Shown: positions 37,921-46,394, counted from the stretch's first letter. The stretch is DNA of 64,000 bases from Microvirga sp. VF16 (GCF_016864375.1 NZ_CP069354.1:3755501-3819500), one strand, 5' to 3'. Program-made: numbers and translations. The notes: generated from the sequence alone by a model not told the origin.

Positions 37921-37935
37921 GTTCCTATTATGTTC
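37921..37935. promoter_or_regulatory. LexA (SOS) box, GTTC-N7-GTTC
   Basis: GTTC at 37921-37924 and GTTC at 37932-37935 are separated by exactly seven bases, the alphaproteobacterial LexA direct-repeat operator. It ends 34 bp upstream of the imuA start, as expected for SOS control of the cassette. Confidence 0.88.
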
Positions 37936-38115
37936 TCATTTGCCTCAGAGTCAAACTGACGCAGCGGGAGCAGCAGGTTGTGTGGACAAAGACCCTATTT
38001 CCGCAGGGAAAGCACCCCCGGAGCGACCTGTGGAAAGGATGGGGATTCCTGGTAAAGCAACTTCTGACGGAAAAGGGCAAATTCCAGCTTGCCGTTTTCA
38101 CATTCCCGTTTGGTA

Positions 38116-38409
38116 TCAGCGCCGGCTCGACTTCATAGACCTGCGCTCGGCTATATCGATCTTTTCAACCAGATCCATCAGGTGGCGAGGATGATCTGCC
38201 CTAAGGGTGTCGGCATAAAGGCCCTTGAGAAAATGTCCCACCATCGCAGCTGTATGGCTTGGCGGCAGTGCAAGGGTATTGGGGAGCCGAAGCCCCTGGA
38301 TCTGCTCGTCATCAGTCAGCATGACCAGGCTCCGTTTGCCTGGCATTCCCCTAACCCATATTAATGAGGCAACCCGCTCGCGAAGATCGGGTTTCAGCGT
38401 GGCGGCCAC
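38116..38409 (-). CDS. Unrecognised 97-residue protein paired with a BrnA-like antitoxin
   Basis: The ORF starts with GTG three bases after the stop of the BrnA-like gene, so the two should be co-translated. The protein is basic, with a central hydrophobic/Pro stretch (LRLPNTLALPPSHTAAMVGHFLKGLY) and a helical C-terminus (LMDLVEKIDIAERRS). No family is recognised, and it does not look like BrnT. It could be an unusual toxin partner, a chaperone-like third component, or the decayed end of a larger gene. Confidence 0.45.
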   Translation of the reverse strand: MAATLKPDLRERVASLIWVRGMPGKRSLVMLTDDEQIQGLRLPNTLALPPSHTAAMVGHFLKGLYADTLRADHPRHLMDLVEKIDIAERRSMKSSRR

Positions 38410-38412
38410 TTC

Positions 38413-38658
38413 TCAATCATCGGACTTGCCAGCGGCCTTTCGCAGGGCCGCGTTGATGCGATCCTGCCAGCCGGGACCATCCTCCTGGAAGAACTCAAGC
38501 ACATCCTGATCAATGCGGAGGGTAACGGTTTCTTTCACGCCAGGGATCGCTGCAGCCTTCGGAGGCCCCTCGATCGGCTTCGTTGTAGCCTTCTTGAAGG
38601 CGGCCTCGGCGGCCTTCATCGGATCGCTTGGGCGCCGGCCGCTTGGTGACCTCGACAT
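38413..38658 (-). CDS. BrnA-like ribbon-helix-helix antitoxin
   Basis: An 81-residue protein with a disordered basic N-terminus and a C-terminal motif VTLRIDQDVLEFFQEDGPGWQDRINAALR, characteristic of BrnA antitoxins (RHH-type DNA binding). AGGGAGAG lies six bases before the ATG at 38658. BrnA normally follows the brnT toxin gene; no BrnT-like frame lies upstream here. It may be an orphan regulator or paired with the downstream 97-codon ORF. It lies on the tRNA-Phe-linked scar. Confidence 0.75.
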   Translation of the reverse strand: MSRSPSGRRPSDPMKAAEAAFKKATTKPIEGPPKAAAIPGVKETVTLRIDQDVLEFFQEDGPGWQDRINAALRKAAGKSDD

Positions 38659-38743
38659 CGTTTCTCTCCCTAACTTCTTCTGCAGTGAGCCCTCTACGCT
38701 TTCTTCAGGCGTCGGATCTCCCGTAGCGAGGACAGCCGCCACA

Positions 38744-38839
38744 TCACCAGAAGGAAGAGATGCTATAAGCAAGGATGCCGGCTACAACGAGGAGGGCAGC
38801 GGTCTTCCAGTGTCTCTGCATGTGCTGGTGCAAGGTCAT
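38744..38839 (-). CDS. Candidate 31-residue single-pass membrane peptide
   Basis: A short frame beginning MTLHQHMQRHWKTAALL, with a basic N-terminus, one hydrophobic helix and Ser/Phe/Trp at the end. AGAGGA stands seven bases upstream. It lies 85 bp upstream of the BrnA-like gene on the same strand. The evidence is only the ribosome binding site and composition. Confidence 0.35.
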   Translation of the reverse strand: MTLHQHMQRHWKTAALLVVAGILAYSISSFW

Positions 38840-38943
38840 TCTGTGTCCTCTTCGCTGTTCCCGAAACTCGCGCTCAGGTGTCCACATATTGCTCAGCTTT
38901 CAGGTAATTGTAAGTTGAGAGATGAGAATTCCTAATCGTTTGG

Positions 38944-39207
38944 CTGGCGGCTCTTGAGGATTGGGGCCGCTTCAAGGACAAGCTGCACGAGAACGGGGAT
39001 ATCGGAGAAGGCCTGACAATCCACGGTCTGCGTCACACGGTTGGCGAGATGCTGGCGGAGTCGGAAGCCGGCCTGGACAAGATCAGGTAGGGCGCCGGGT
39101 CAAGGGACCAGTGCCATGGCACAGCACTATTCGGAGCGAGCGAAGAAAAGGTCGACGGTTCGAAGGGCTGTGGAGAAATTGGACCGTTGGGCACGCGAGA
39201 GTGTCTA
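38944..39207 (+). pseudogene. Tyrosine recombinase (phage integrase) C-terminal remnant
   Basis: Two fragments in different frames read as one integrase tail. The first ends in GEGLTIHGLRHTVGEMLAE, the HxxR catalytic box, and stops at TAG 39088-39090. The second, shifted by one base, holds QGTSAMAQHYSERAKKRS, the block with the nucleophilic tyrosine, and ends at 39207. No N-terminal part is present. It lies about 46 bp from the 3' end of tRNA-Phe, a common integration site, so it marks an old integrative element. Confidence 0.8.
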
Positions 39208-39253
39208 ACCCGGTTGCGTGCGAAACTGATGTCTAATGTTTTCAAGGATTAAG

Positions 39254-39329
39254 TGGTGCCCAGGGGCGGAATCGAACCACCGACACTGCGATTTTCAGTC
39301 GCATGCTCTACCAACTGAGCTACCTGGGC
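39254..39329 (-). tRNA. tRNA-Phe (GAA anticodon)
   Basis: On the minus strand the sequence folds as a full cloverleaf. The acceptor stem is GCCCAGG/CCTGGGC with discriminator A and an encoded CCA, the D-arm is AGCTCAGTTGGTAGAGC, the anticodon loop is CTGAAAA (GAA), and the T-arm contains GGTTCGATTCC. It is downstream of yacG in the common maf-yacG-tRNA order. Confidence 0.95.
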
Positions 39330-39430
39330 ATCCGATGCGCGGCGGAGCCGTGCGCGTCGTGGAGGGGTGTATAGTCAGACATGGATCGCATGTCCAGCGG
39401 TTCAGGCGACAAAAATTCCGGGAAATGTGT

Positions 39431-39634
39431 TCAGGCTTCCCGGTCATCCTCATCCCGGTCGTTTTCCTCGCTTTCAACGGCTGGAATCGCATAGCTGCCG
39501 GAGAGCCAGCGGTTCAGGTCTACGTCGGCACAGCGCTTGGAGCAGAAGGGCCGGTATTCAGCTTGAGTGGGCTTGCCGCAGATCGGGCACTTGCCGGATG
39601 AAGCCAGGGGATTGTTTTCATTGGCGGCGTTCAT
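39431..39634 (-). CDS. yacG: DNA gyrase inhibitor YacG
   Basis: A 67-residue zinc protein with ligands Cys16, Cys19, Cys31 and Cys35 (CPIC...FCSKRC), followed by the invariant ADVDLNRWLSGSYAIP and an acidic tail. YacG binds GyrB and inhibits gyrase. It lies 86 bp downstream of maf on the same strand. Confidence 0.93.
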   Translation of the reverse strand: MNAANENNPLASSGKCPICGKPTQAEYRPFCSKRCADVDLNRWLSGSYAIPAVESEENDRDEDDREA

Positions 39635-39720
39635 GCCTCGCGCCTCCTTCCATTGCGGAGCAACTACGTGGTTATCGGCTCATCATTGTGCAAGGCGGCC
39701 TATAAATGCAGAGAGCGAGT

Positions 39721-40371
39721 TCAGGCCGCGTCGAGCCAGCTGAACCGGACGGGATAGCCCTCCCCGTCGAGCAAGGTCGCCGCTTCGTAGAGGGGCAGGC
39801 CCACCACATTGGTGTAGGAGCCGACGAGCTTGACCACGAAGGTTCCAGCGAGGCCCTGGATGGCATAGCCGCCCGCCTTGCCGCGCCACTCGCCGGAGGC
39901 GAGGTAGCGCTCGAACTCGTCCCGTGAGAGGCGCTTGAAGCGCACGCGTGTCTCTACCAGACGCTCGCGGACGGAGTCCTTCGGCGTGATCAGGCAGATC
40001 GAGGTATAGACCCGGTGCTGGCGGCCCGAGAGCTGGCGCAGGCAGCCTGCCGCCTCGTCCACCACCTCGGCCTTGGGCAGGATACGCCGCCCGACCGCCA
40101 CGACCGTGTCGGCGGAGAGGATATAGGAATCCTTCAGATCCTCGCGGGTGCGGGCAACTTTCCGGGCCACTTCCGCCTTCGAGCGTGCCAGGCGCTTCGC
40201 CAGTTCCTTGACGCCCTCGTTCTTCAACGGGGTCTCGTCCACGTCGGCGGGCAGAAGGGCATCAGGCTCGATGCCGGCCTGCTGCAGGATGGCGAGCCTG
40301 CGCGGTGAGGCGGAGGCGAGAATGAGCTTCGGACGCCCGCTGGGCTTCGACACCTCGGAAGAAGACGCCAC
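39721..40371 (-). CDS. maf: Maf-family nucleoside triphosphate pyrophosphatase
   Basis: A house-cleaning nucleotide pyrophosphatase. The core begins PKLILASASPRRLAIL with the SxSPRR nucleotide loop. The catalytic Asp is in ILSADTVVAVG, and GYAIQGLAGTFVVKLVGSYTNVVGLP closes the domain. The N-terminus is uncertain: GTG at 40371 has GGAGA five bases upstream (216 residues), while GTG 40383 and TTG 40410 are longer options. Confidence 0.9.
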   Translation of the reverse strand: MASSSEVSKPSGRPKLILASASPRRLAILQQAGIEPDALLPADVDETPLKNEGVKELAKRLARSKAEVARKVARTREDLKDSYILSADTVVAVGRRILPKAEVVDEAAGCLRQLSGRQHRVYTSICLITPKDSVRERLVETRVRFKRLSRDEFERYLASGEWRGKAGGYAIQGLAGTFVVKLVGSYTNVVGLPLYEAATLLDGEGYPVRFSWLDAA

Positions 40372-40477
40372 TTTTCTCTCCACGCTCCGGGATCCTTCGG
40401 GACCCCTCAAGAATGCTCAAACCGTCTAAGCTTGTCCCGGCGACAACATGGCACCGGAGACAGTTGAATCAAGTCGA

Positions 40478-41332
40478 TCAAGCGACAGGCGGCGGTTCAG
40501 TACCGGATGGGGACGACGTGGTCTCGTCATCGCGCGCGGCACCGGCCCGTTCCAGTTTGCGATAGCGCATCACGCTGACCGGGATCGTCAGCAGGAAGAT
40601 GACGGTGATCAGGCTCAGCATTTCCCAGGGGAAGCTGACGAGCAGGCCGAACGCCGCGACGGACAGGACGAAGATGGGCAGAACCCACTGGCGCGGTACG
40701 TACTTGCCCATGGTCTTCCCCGAATAGGTCGGGATCGTCGAGACCATGAGGAACGCGATGCCCACCACATAAACGAGGATCACGGGCGCGACCGAGGAAT
40801 CCTGGATCGGCATGCCGAGGAACGACAGGTAAAGCGGCAGCAGCGCGCTCATGGCACCCATGGGTGCCGCCATGCCTACAAAAAAGTTCTTCTTCCATTC
40901 CGGCCGGTTGGGATCGTCGATCATGACGTTGAACCGGGCGAGGCGAAGCGCCGCCGCAATCGCAAGCACGATGGAGCCGATCCAGCCCACGCGCCCCAGT
41001 TCGTGCAGGACGAAGCTGTAGAGGATCAGGGCCGGGGTGACGCCGAAATTCAGAAAGTCAGCCAGAGAGTCGAGTTCCGCGCCAAAGCGGGAGGTGCCCT
41101 TCAGAAGCCGGGCGATGCGCCCGTCGACGCCGTCCAGAAAGGCGGCGACGATGACGGCCACGACGGCTCGCTCGTATTGCCCATCGAAAGCCAGCCGGAT
41201 CGCCCAGAGTCCCAGACAGAGAGCGATCAATGTGATGATGTTGGGCGCGATCATCCGGAACGGAACCGGCTTGAAGAGCCGCTTGCGCGGCTCGTTCGGA
41301 TCCGGGGCGAAGGGCGGGAAAAGGTCACTCAT
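40478..41332 (-). CDS. pssA: CDP-diacylglycerol-serine O-phosphatidyltransferase
   Basis: A 284-residue integral membrane enzyme with the CDP-alcohol phosphotransferase motif DG-x2-AR-x8-G-x3-D-x3-D in DGVDGRIARLLKGTSRFGAE and the following LDSLAD. About seven to eight helices follow from residue 27. It makes phosphatidylserine, which the upstream psd product decarboxylates to phosphatidylethanolamine. It lies 138 bp after psd on the same strand, with a hairpin (41436-41460) in between. Confidence 0.94.
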   Translation of the reverse strand: MSDLFPPFAPDPNEPRKRLFKPVPFRMIAPNIITLIALCLGLWAIRLAFDGQYERAVVAVIVAAFLDGVDGRIARLLKGTSRFGAELDSLADFLNFGVTPALILYSFVLHELGRVGWIGSIVLAIAAALRLARFNVMIDDPNRPEWKKNFFVGMAAPMGAMSALLPLYLSFLGMPIQDSSVAPVILVYVVGIAFLMVSTIPTYSGKTMGKYVPRQWVLPIFVLSVAAFGLLVSFPWEMLSLITVIFLLTIPVSVMRYRKLERAGAARDDETTSSPSGTEPPPVA

Positions 41333-41435
41333 GGCAACAACCTAAGAGGAGCCAGCCTGACCGACAAGCAGAGCTGGGCAGTTTGCGGGTGATGGAAGAA
41401 GCGCAAACTGCTGTGGACGGTTCCGTCCAGGGGGC

Positions 41436-41460
41436 CGGCAGGGAAAGCTTTCCCCTGCCG
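41436..41460 (-). terminator. Hairpin between psd and pssA
   Basis: A near-perfect inverted repeat, CGGCAGGGAAAG with CTTTCCCCTGCCG (one extra C), starts about ten bases after the psd stop. No T-tract follows, so it may be a processing or attenuation structure rather than a full terminator. Confidence 0.35.
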
Positions 41461-41470
41461 ACGCAATGCA

Positions 41471-42172
41471 TCAGCCCACCCGGTACTGGCGCGCGGGCTC
41501 GTTGGCGGTGAGATCCGCGAGCACCGTCTCGCCCGCGACCGCCGTCTGGCCAAGGCCCACGAGAACCTGGGCGTTGAGCGGCACGAAAATGTCGAGGCGG
41601 GAGCCGAACCGGATGAGGCCGAAGCGCTCGCCGGTGCTCAAATGATCGCCAATCTTGACGAAGGACACGATGCGGCGCGCCACGAGGCCGGCGATCTGAA
41701 CGACGCCGATCTTGGTGCCCGCCGTCTCGATCACGAGGGCATTGCGCTCGTTGTCTTCGCTCGCCTTGTCGAGCTCGGCATTGAGGAAGAGGCCCGGCGT
41801 ATAGAGGATCTGGGCGATCCGACCCGAGACCGGCGAGCGGTTCACGTGGCAGTCGAACACGTTCATGAACACCGAGATGCGGGTCATCGGTTCGGGCGGC
41901 AGGTCGAGCTCGGCCGGCGGCACGGCAGTGGTGATGAGGTTCACCCGGCCGTCGGCGGGAGAAACGACAAGACCCTCCCGGAGGGGCGTCACCCGCGGCG
42001 GATCGCGAAAGAAATAGCAGACCCACACGGTCAGGATCGCGCCGATCCAGCCCAGGGGCGACCAGAGCCACGCCAGGACAATCGTCGCAAACAGCGCGAT
42101 CAGGATGAAGGGATAGCCCTCCTTGTGGATCGGCACGAAGATGCGGCGCATCGATTCCAGGATATCGGTCAT
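41471..42172 (-). CDS. psd: Phosphatidylserine decarboxylase proenzyme (short form)
   Basis: A 233-residue pyruvoyl enzyme. Two N-terminal hydrophobic segments (about 22-54) anchor it. The substrate region contains MNVFDCHVNRSPVSG, and the self-cleavage Gly-Ser is in LIRFGSRLDIF, which generates the pyruvoyl group at the serine. It forms phosphatidylethanolamine from the PssA product. The psd-pssA order is typical of Rhizobiales. Confidence 0.95.
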   Translation of the reverse strand: MTDILESMRRIFVPIHKEGYPFILIALFATIVLAWLWSPLGWIGAILTVWVCYFFRDPPRVTPLREGLVVSPADGRVNLITTAVPPAELDLPPEPMTRISVFMNVFDCHVNRSPVSGRIAQILYTPGLFLNAELDKASEDNERNALVIETAGTKIGVVQIAGLVARRIVSFVKIGDHLSTGERFGLIRFGSRLDIFVPLNAQVLVGLGQTAVAGETVLADLTANEPARQYRVG

Positions 42173-42188
42173 ATTTTCACAGCCTCAG

Positions 42189-42312
42189 AGCGCCAGCGCA
42201 TCGTGCGGAAAAGTGGCCTCGGTTTTCCGCCCCGAACGATGCGCCTAGTCAAAAATAAGCATCGGATAGGTCCCAAAAGTGCAAATCCACTTTTGGGTCC
42301 GATGCTCTAGCG
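42189..42312 (+). repeat. Dispersed repeat B, copy 2
   Basis: The same two-hairpin element and orientation as 30428-30547. It shares CATCGTGCGGAAAAGTGG, GGTTTTCCGC, GCATCGGAT, CCCAAAAGTG, CCACTTTTGGGTCCGATGCTCTA. Differences are concentrated in the loops. It lies between psd and the ATM1-type exporter genes. Confidence 0.85.
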
Positions 42313-42338
42313 TGGGATGGCAGGCGAAAGAGCGTCCG

Positions 42339-44252
42339 TCAACCTGCCACGCTCTCGGGGCTACGCTCTTCCTCCTCGGCCCGCTTGAGGGTTTCTCGGG
42401 CCTGATCCGCCTCGCGCTGGCGGTTCCACATGGCGGCATAGACCCCGCCATGGACCAGCAGGCTCGCATGATTGCCGCGCTCGACTACCCTTCCCTGGTC
42501 GAGAACGATGATCTCGTCGGCTCCGATGACTGTGGACAACCGATGGGCGATCACCAGGGTGGTCCGCCCCCGGCTGACCCGGTCGAGGGCGTCCTGGATC
42601 TCCTTTTCGGTGAAGGTGTCGAGCGCCGAGGTCGCCTCGTCGAGCACCAGGATCGGGGGCGCTTTCAAGATCGTGCGGGCAATGGCCACGCGCTGCTTCT
42701 CGCCGCCTGAGAGCTTCAGGCCGCGCTCGCCCACGGGCGTGTCGTAGCCCTCCGGCAGGAGGCCGATGAAGCGGTCGATCTGGGCTAGGCGGGCAGCCTC
42801 CCTCACCTCCTCCGGCGTTGCGTCCCAGCGTCCGTACTGGACGTTGTAACCGATGGTGTCGTTGAACAGCACCGTATCCTGCGGGACCATGCCGATGACC
42901 TTGCGCAAGCTTGCCTGCTGCACCCCGGCGATATCCTGTCCATCGATGAGGATGCGGCCGCTGGTGGGCTCATAGAAGCGGAACAGCAGGCGGGAGATGG
43001 TCGATTTGCCGGCGCCCGAAGGCCCGACGATGGCGACCGTATGGCCCGCCGGCACCTCGAAACTCACACCCTTGAGGATGGGGCGCTCGGGGATATAGGC
43101 GAAATGCACATCCTCGAAGCGCACCACGCCTTCCGCCACCTGCAGCGGCTTAGAACCGGGCTTGTCCTGAATCTCGGGATTGCGCTCGATGATTGCGAAC
43201 ATGTCGTCGATATCGATGAGAGCCTGTTTGATCTCGCGATAGAGCATGCCCATGAAGTTCAGCGGTATATAGAGCTGAACCAGCATGGCGTTGACGAGCA
43301 CGAAGCTGCCGATGGACGCGCGGCCTTCCATAATGTCCCGCGCCGCCAGGACCATGACGATGGCCATGCCGATGGAGAAGATCACGGCTTGGCCCGCATT
43401 GAGCACGGCAAGCGACGTATAGGTCTGGGTCGAGGCCTTTTCGTAACGCTCCATGGAGCGGTCGTAACGGGCGGTCTCCCGCTGCTCGGCGCCGAAATAC
43501 TTCACGGTCTCGTAGTTGAGCAGCGAGTCGACTGCCTTGGTGTTGGCGTCCGTGTCGGAGTCGTTCATCTGCTTGCGGATCGAGATCCGCCACTGGGTCG
43601 CCTTGTAGGTATAGGCGAGATAGACGACCACCATCACGAAGACGACGGCGGAATAAAGCCAGTTGAACTCCCAGGCGAGCAGGCCCAGCACCAGGACGAA
43701 TTCGAGGATCGTCGGCAGGAGGGTCAAAACCACCAGCCGCGACAACTCCTCGATGCCCTCGCGGCCGCGCTCCAGCACGCGGGTCAGGCCGCCGGTCTTG
43801 CGCTCGAGATGAAAACGCAGGGACAGGCGGTGCATATGCTCGAAGGTCTGCAGGGCGAGCTGCCTCACCGCATGCATGGCAACCTTGGCGAAGATGCCGT
43901 CGCGCACCTGCGTCAGCACCGCCATGAGGATGCGGGTGATTCCGTAGATCACAGTCAGCAGGATCGGCGCCTTCCAGAGCCATGAGCCTGCGGTGGCCGC
44001 CGCCTCGGCACCCTGACCACCGCCGCTCGTGACCGCCACGAGTGCGTCCGTTGCCCATTTGAAGGCGAACGGCGTCACCATGGTCACGCCTTTCGCGACC
44101 AGCAGAAGGCCGAAGGCCAGGAAGACCCGTCGCTGGAGATCGGGCCTGCCGTGGGGCCAGAGATAGGGCCAGAGTTTTGTCCAGGTGGCCGCCAAGCCGT
44201 TAGGCTTTGGCGCAGCAGCGCTCGTCAGTGGGACGGCGGTGGAGGGAGGCAT
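42339..44252 (-). CDS. ATM1-type ABC exporter (fused membrane and ATPase domains)
   Basis: A 637-residue half-transporter. Six membrane helices occupy about residues 40-330, including KRKTGGLTRVLERGREGIEEL-like exporter loops and the NYETVKYFGAE motif typical of the ATM1/HMT1 subgroup. The ATPase domain has Walker A GPSGAGKST, signature LSGGEKQR and Walker B ILVLDEATSALD. Alphaproteobacterial Atm1 exports glutathione-linked metals or persulfides. The C-terminal tail is charged. Confidence 0.92.
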   Translation of the reverse strand: MPPSTAVPLTSAAAPKPNGLAATWTKLWPYLWPHGRPDLQRRVFLAFGLLLVAKGVTMVTPFAFKWATDALVAVTSGGGQGAEAAATAGSWLWKAPILLTVIYGITRILMAVLTQVRDGIFAKVAMHAVRQLALQTFEHMHRLSLRFHLERKTGGLTRVLERGREGIEELSRLVVLTLLPTILEFVLVLGLLAWEFNWLYSAVVFVMVVVYLAYTYKATQWRISIRKQMNDSDTDANTKAVDSLLNYETVKYFGAEQRETARYDRSMERYEKASTQTYTSLAVLNAGQAVIFSIGMAIVMVLAARDIMEGRASIGSFVLVNAMLVQLYIPLNFMGMLYREIKQALIDIDDMFAIIERNPEIQDKPGSKPLQVAEGVVRFEDVHFAYIPERPILKGVSFEVPAGHTVAIVGPSGAGKSTISRLLFRFYEPTSGRILIDGQDIAGVQQASLRKVIGMVPQDTVLFNDTIGYNVQYGRWDATPEEVREAARLAQIDRFIGLLPEGYDTPVGERGLKLSGGEKQRVAIARTILKAPPILVLDEATSALDTFTEKEIQDALDRVSRGRTTLVIAHRLSTVIGADEIIVLDQGRVVERGNHASLLVHGGVYAAMWNRQREADQARETLKRAEEEERSPESVAG

Positions 44253-44346
44253 ACGCGAGAATCCAATCGAAATCTTGGACCTCGATATAAGCTATCGACG
44301 GGATGAATTCACCCTAAGTCTGTAATTGTTCCAGTGTGTCGGAAGC

Positions 44347-45657
44347 TTAATTGCTCTTCGGCTCCTGCTCGCCGGGCAGCACGAAAACCTGACCGGGATA
44401 GATCAGGTCCGGATTGCGGATCTGTTCCTGGTTCGCGCCATAGATCACCGTATAGCGCAAACCCTTGCCATAGACCCGCTGGCTGATGCGCCAGAGATTG
44501 TCTCCGCGAGACACGATGGTGGTGTTGATGTTGGGGATCACGACCGTTCCGGCACCGGCCACCTGTCCGTGGGGCATGGCGGAGGCCACATCCTGCGAAG
44601 CCTGGGACTGGGCGGTCGGAGCGGTCGGCTGAGACGATGCCGGCCCCTGCGGCTGTGCAGAAGCGACCTGGACGGGCACGTTGAAGCCCACCTCGGCGCG
44701 TGACCTCACCTGACCGGAGACCGGATCCACATCATCGAGGCGGATTCGGTAATCGCCGGGCTTCACACCGCTGCCGATCGAGAAGGACACCTTGCCATCA
44801 CTGCCGGCTCCGCCGGGAGCGATCAGGCTCTCGTTGAGGTAAAGACGCACGGTCGCACCGGGTGCCGACTGGCCGGACACGAAGAGCTTCCCCTCCTCGG
44901 CCTCGACGGTCACGATCTTGATCTCGGGTCGTGGCGCCGGTTGCGCAGGCGCTGGAGGCGGAGACACCGTCGGCGCAGCGCCGGCCTGCTGCTGTGGAGC
45001 CGGCTGAGCTGGCTGAGGCGCTGCAGGTTGGGCTTCGGCCGTCTTCGTGTCAGGCTTCGGCTCCTCTGCCACCTTGGCCGGCGGCTCGGGATTGGACAGG
45101 ACCACCGTCGGTTTGTCCGGAGCCGTCAAAGTCACGAGCGGTCGTGTCTTGGCATCGGTGATGACAACCGTCACGCTCTGGGCGGAGCGCTGACGGGTAC
45201 CGTCCGGCGCGATGGATTGCAGCACCACCAGATGGGAGCCCGGCGGCAAGGGTGGAGGCACGATGGCGAACAGACCTGAGGCATCGGCTGCAGCACGAGC
45301 GTGGACCTGATCGCCTCTCAACAATTCGATGGTTGCACCCGGAGCTGCGCGCCCGGCAATCACGCTCTCGCCATCCGGCTCGACCCGCACCAGATCGAAG
45401 GAAGGCGCGATGGATGCATCCTTGGGCTGAGCCGCGGGAGCCTCGCTCGGGGCTGCCGGCTTGGTAGCGGCCTGCTGTCCCGGTGCTGTCTGTGACGGAG
45501 CGGAGGGTTGGGCCGTCTGGGCGGGAGCTGTATTCTGCGAGGTCTCAGGCTTGCCAGACCATGACCAGTAGAGAACCCCGAGAAGGACTGCGACAACGGC
45601 TGCCGCAGCGGCACCCAGTAACGCAATTGTACCTTTAATTTCCTTCGGATGCGCCAT
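44347..45657 (-). CDS. LysM-domain protein with Pro/Ala-rich linker and Ig-like repeats
   Basis: A 436-residue membrane-anchored protein. One N-terminal helix (about residues 9-29) is followed by Pro/Ala/Gln-rich linkers. Two related beta-rich domains carry the pattern GESVIAGRAAPGATIELLRG and GKLFVSGQSAPGATVRLYLN. A C-terminal LysM domain (VVSRGDNLWRISQRVYGKG...IRNPDLIYPGQVFVLP) binds peptidoglycan. The start at 45657 is chosen by the membrane anchor. It is divergent from the LOG gene. Confidence 0.88.
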   Translation of the reverse strand: MAHPKEIKGTIALLGAAAAAVVAVLLGVLYWSWSGKPETSQNTAPAQTAQPSAPSQTAPGQQAATKPAAPSEAPAAQPKDASIAPSFDLVRVEPDGESVIAGRAAPGATIELLRGDQVHARAAADASGLFAIVPPPLPPGSHLVVLQSIAPDGTRQRSAQSVTVVITDAKTRPLVTLTAPDKPTVVLSNPEPPAKVAEEPKPDTKTAEAQPAAPQPAQPAPQQQAGAAPTVSPPPAPAQPAPRPEIKIVTVEAEEGKLFVSGQSAPGATVRLYLNESLIAPGGAGSDGKVSFSIGSGVKPGDYRIRLDDVDPVSGQVRSRAEVGFNVPVQVASAQPQGPASSQPTAPTAQSQASQDVASAMPHGQVAGAGTVVIPNINTTIVSRGDNLWRISQRVYGKGLRYTVIYGANQEQIRNPDLIYPGQVFVLPGEQEPKSN

Positions 45658-45737
45658 GGTGCTTTTTCTCGAACGCGGCACTTTCGTGCATTTAAACCGT
45701 TTATCTTTCAAAAGGCTACGGCCATAAAGGACAAATA

Positions 45738-46394
45738 ATGCCCTATGATTCAGCGCGGGAGGCTCCCCGCTTCCCCGAAATGCCCATGTCATCCACCAGA
45801 ACGATCAAATCGATTTGTGTTTATTGCGGCTCCGGCTTCGGGGACGACCCCGTTTTCGCTGAGAATGCGGCGGTATTGGGCCGTTCCATGGCCGAGCAAG
45901 GGATCAATCTGGTCTATGGTGGCGGCAATGTAGGCCTCATGGGCACGGTGGCCCAATCCGTCCTCGACCATGGCGGATATGTCACAGGGATCATCCCGGA
46001 CTTTCTGAAGTCCCGTGAGAAGCTTCTCGACGATGTGCAGGACACCATCGTCGTGCCCGACATGCACACCCGCAAGCGACTGATGTTCGAGAAGGCCGAC
46101 GCCTTCGTCGCCCTGCCCGGCGGCATCGGGACCTTGGAGGAGCTCGTCGAGCAGATGACTTGGTCGCAGCTCGGCCGGCATACCAAACCGATCCTGATGC
46201 TGAGTACCAAGGGCTTCTGGAAGCCGCTCCTCACCCTGATCGCCCATATGCGCGAACAAGGTTTCATCCGACCGGGCCTTGAGCTCAACTATCTCGTCGC
46301 AGAGCGGGTCGAAGAGGTCATTCCGATGCTCGAGAATGCGGCCCGGCGCGTCGGGATCGTGAGCAACGATGAGGCCATCGAAAGCCACTTCTGA
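45738..46394 (+). CDS. LOG family protein (cytokinin-type phosphoribohydrolase)
   Basis: A 218-residue Rossmann-like protein. It has the N-terminal ICVYCGSGFGDDP, the YGGGNVGLMG loop and the diagnostic LPGGIGTLEEL with the catalytic Arg/Glu region. LOG proteins cleave nucleoside monophosphates such as cytokinin ribotides. AAAGGA precedes the first ATG at 45738; in-frame ATGs at 45780 and 45786 are alternatives. Confidence 0.9.
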   Translation: MPYDSAREAPRFPEMPMSSTRTIKSICVYCGSGFGDDPVFAENAAVLGRSMAEQGINLVYGGGNVGLMGTVAQSVLDHGGYVTGIIPDFLKSREKLLDDVQDTIVVPDMHTRKRLMFEKADAFVALPGGIGTLEELVEQMTWSQLGRHTKPILMLSTKGFWKPLLTLIAHMREQGFIRPGLELNYLVAERVEEVIPMLENAARRVGIVSNDEAIESHF

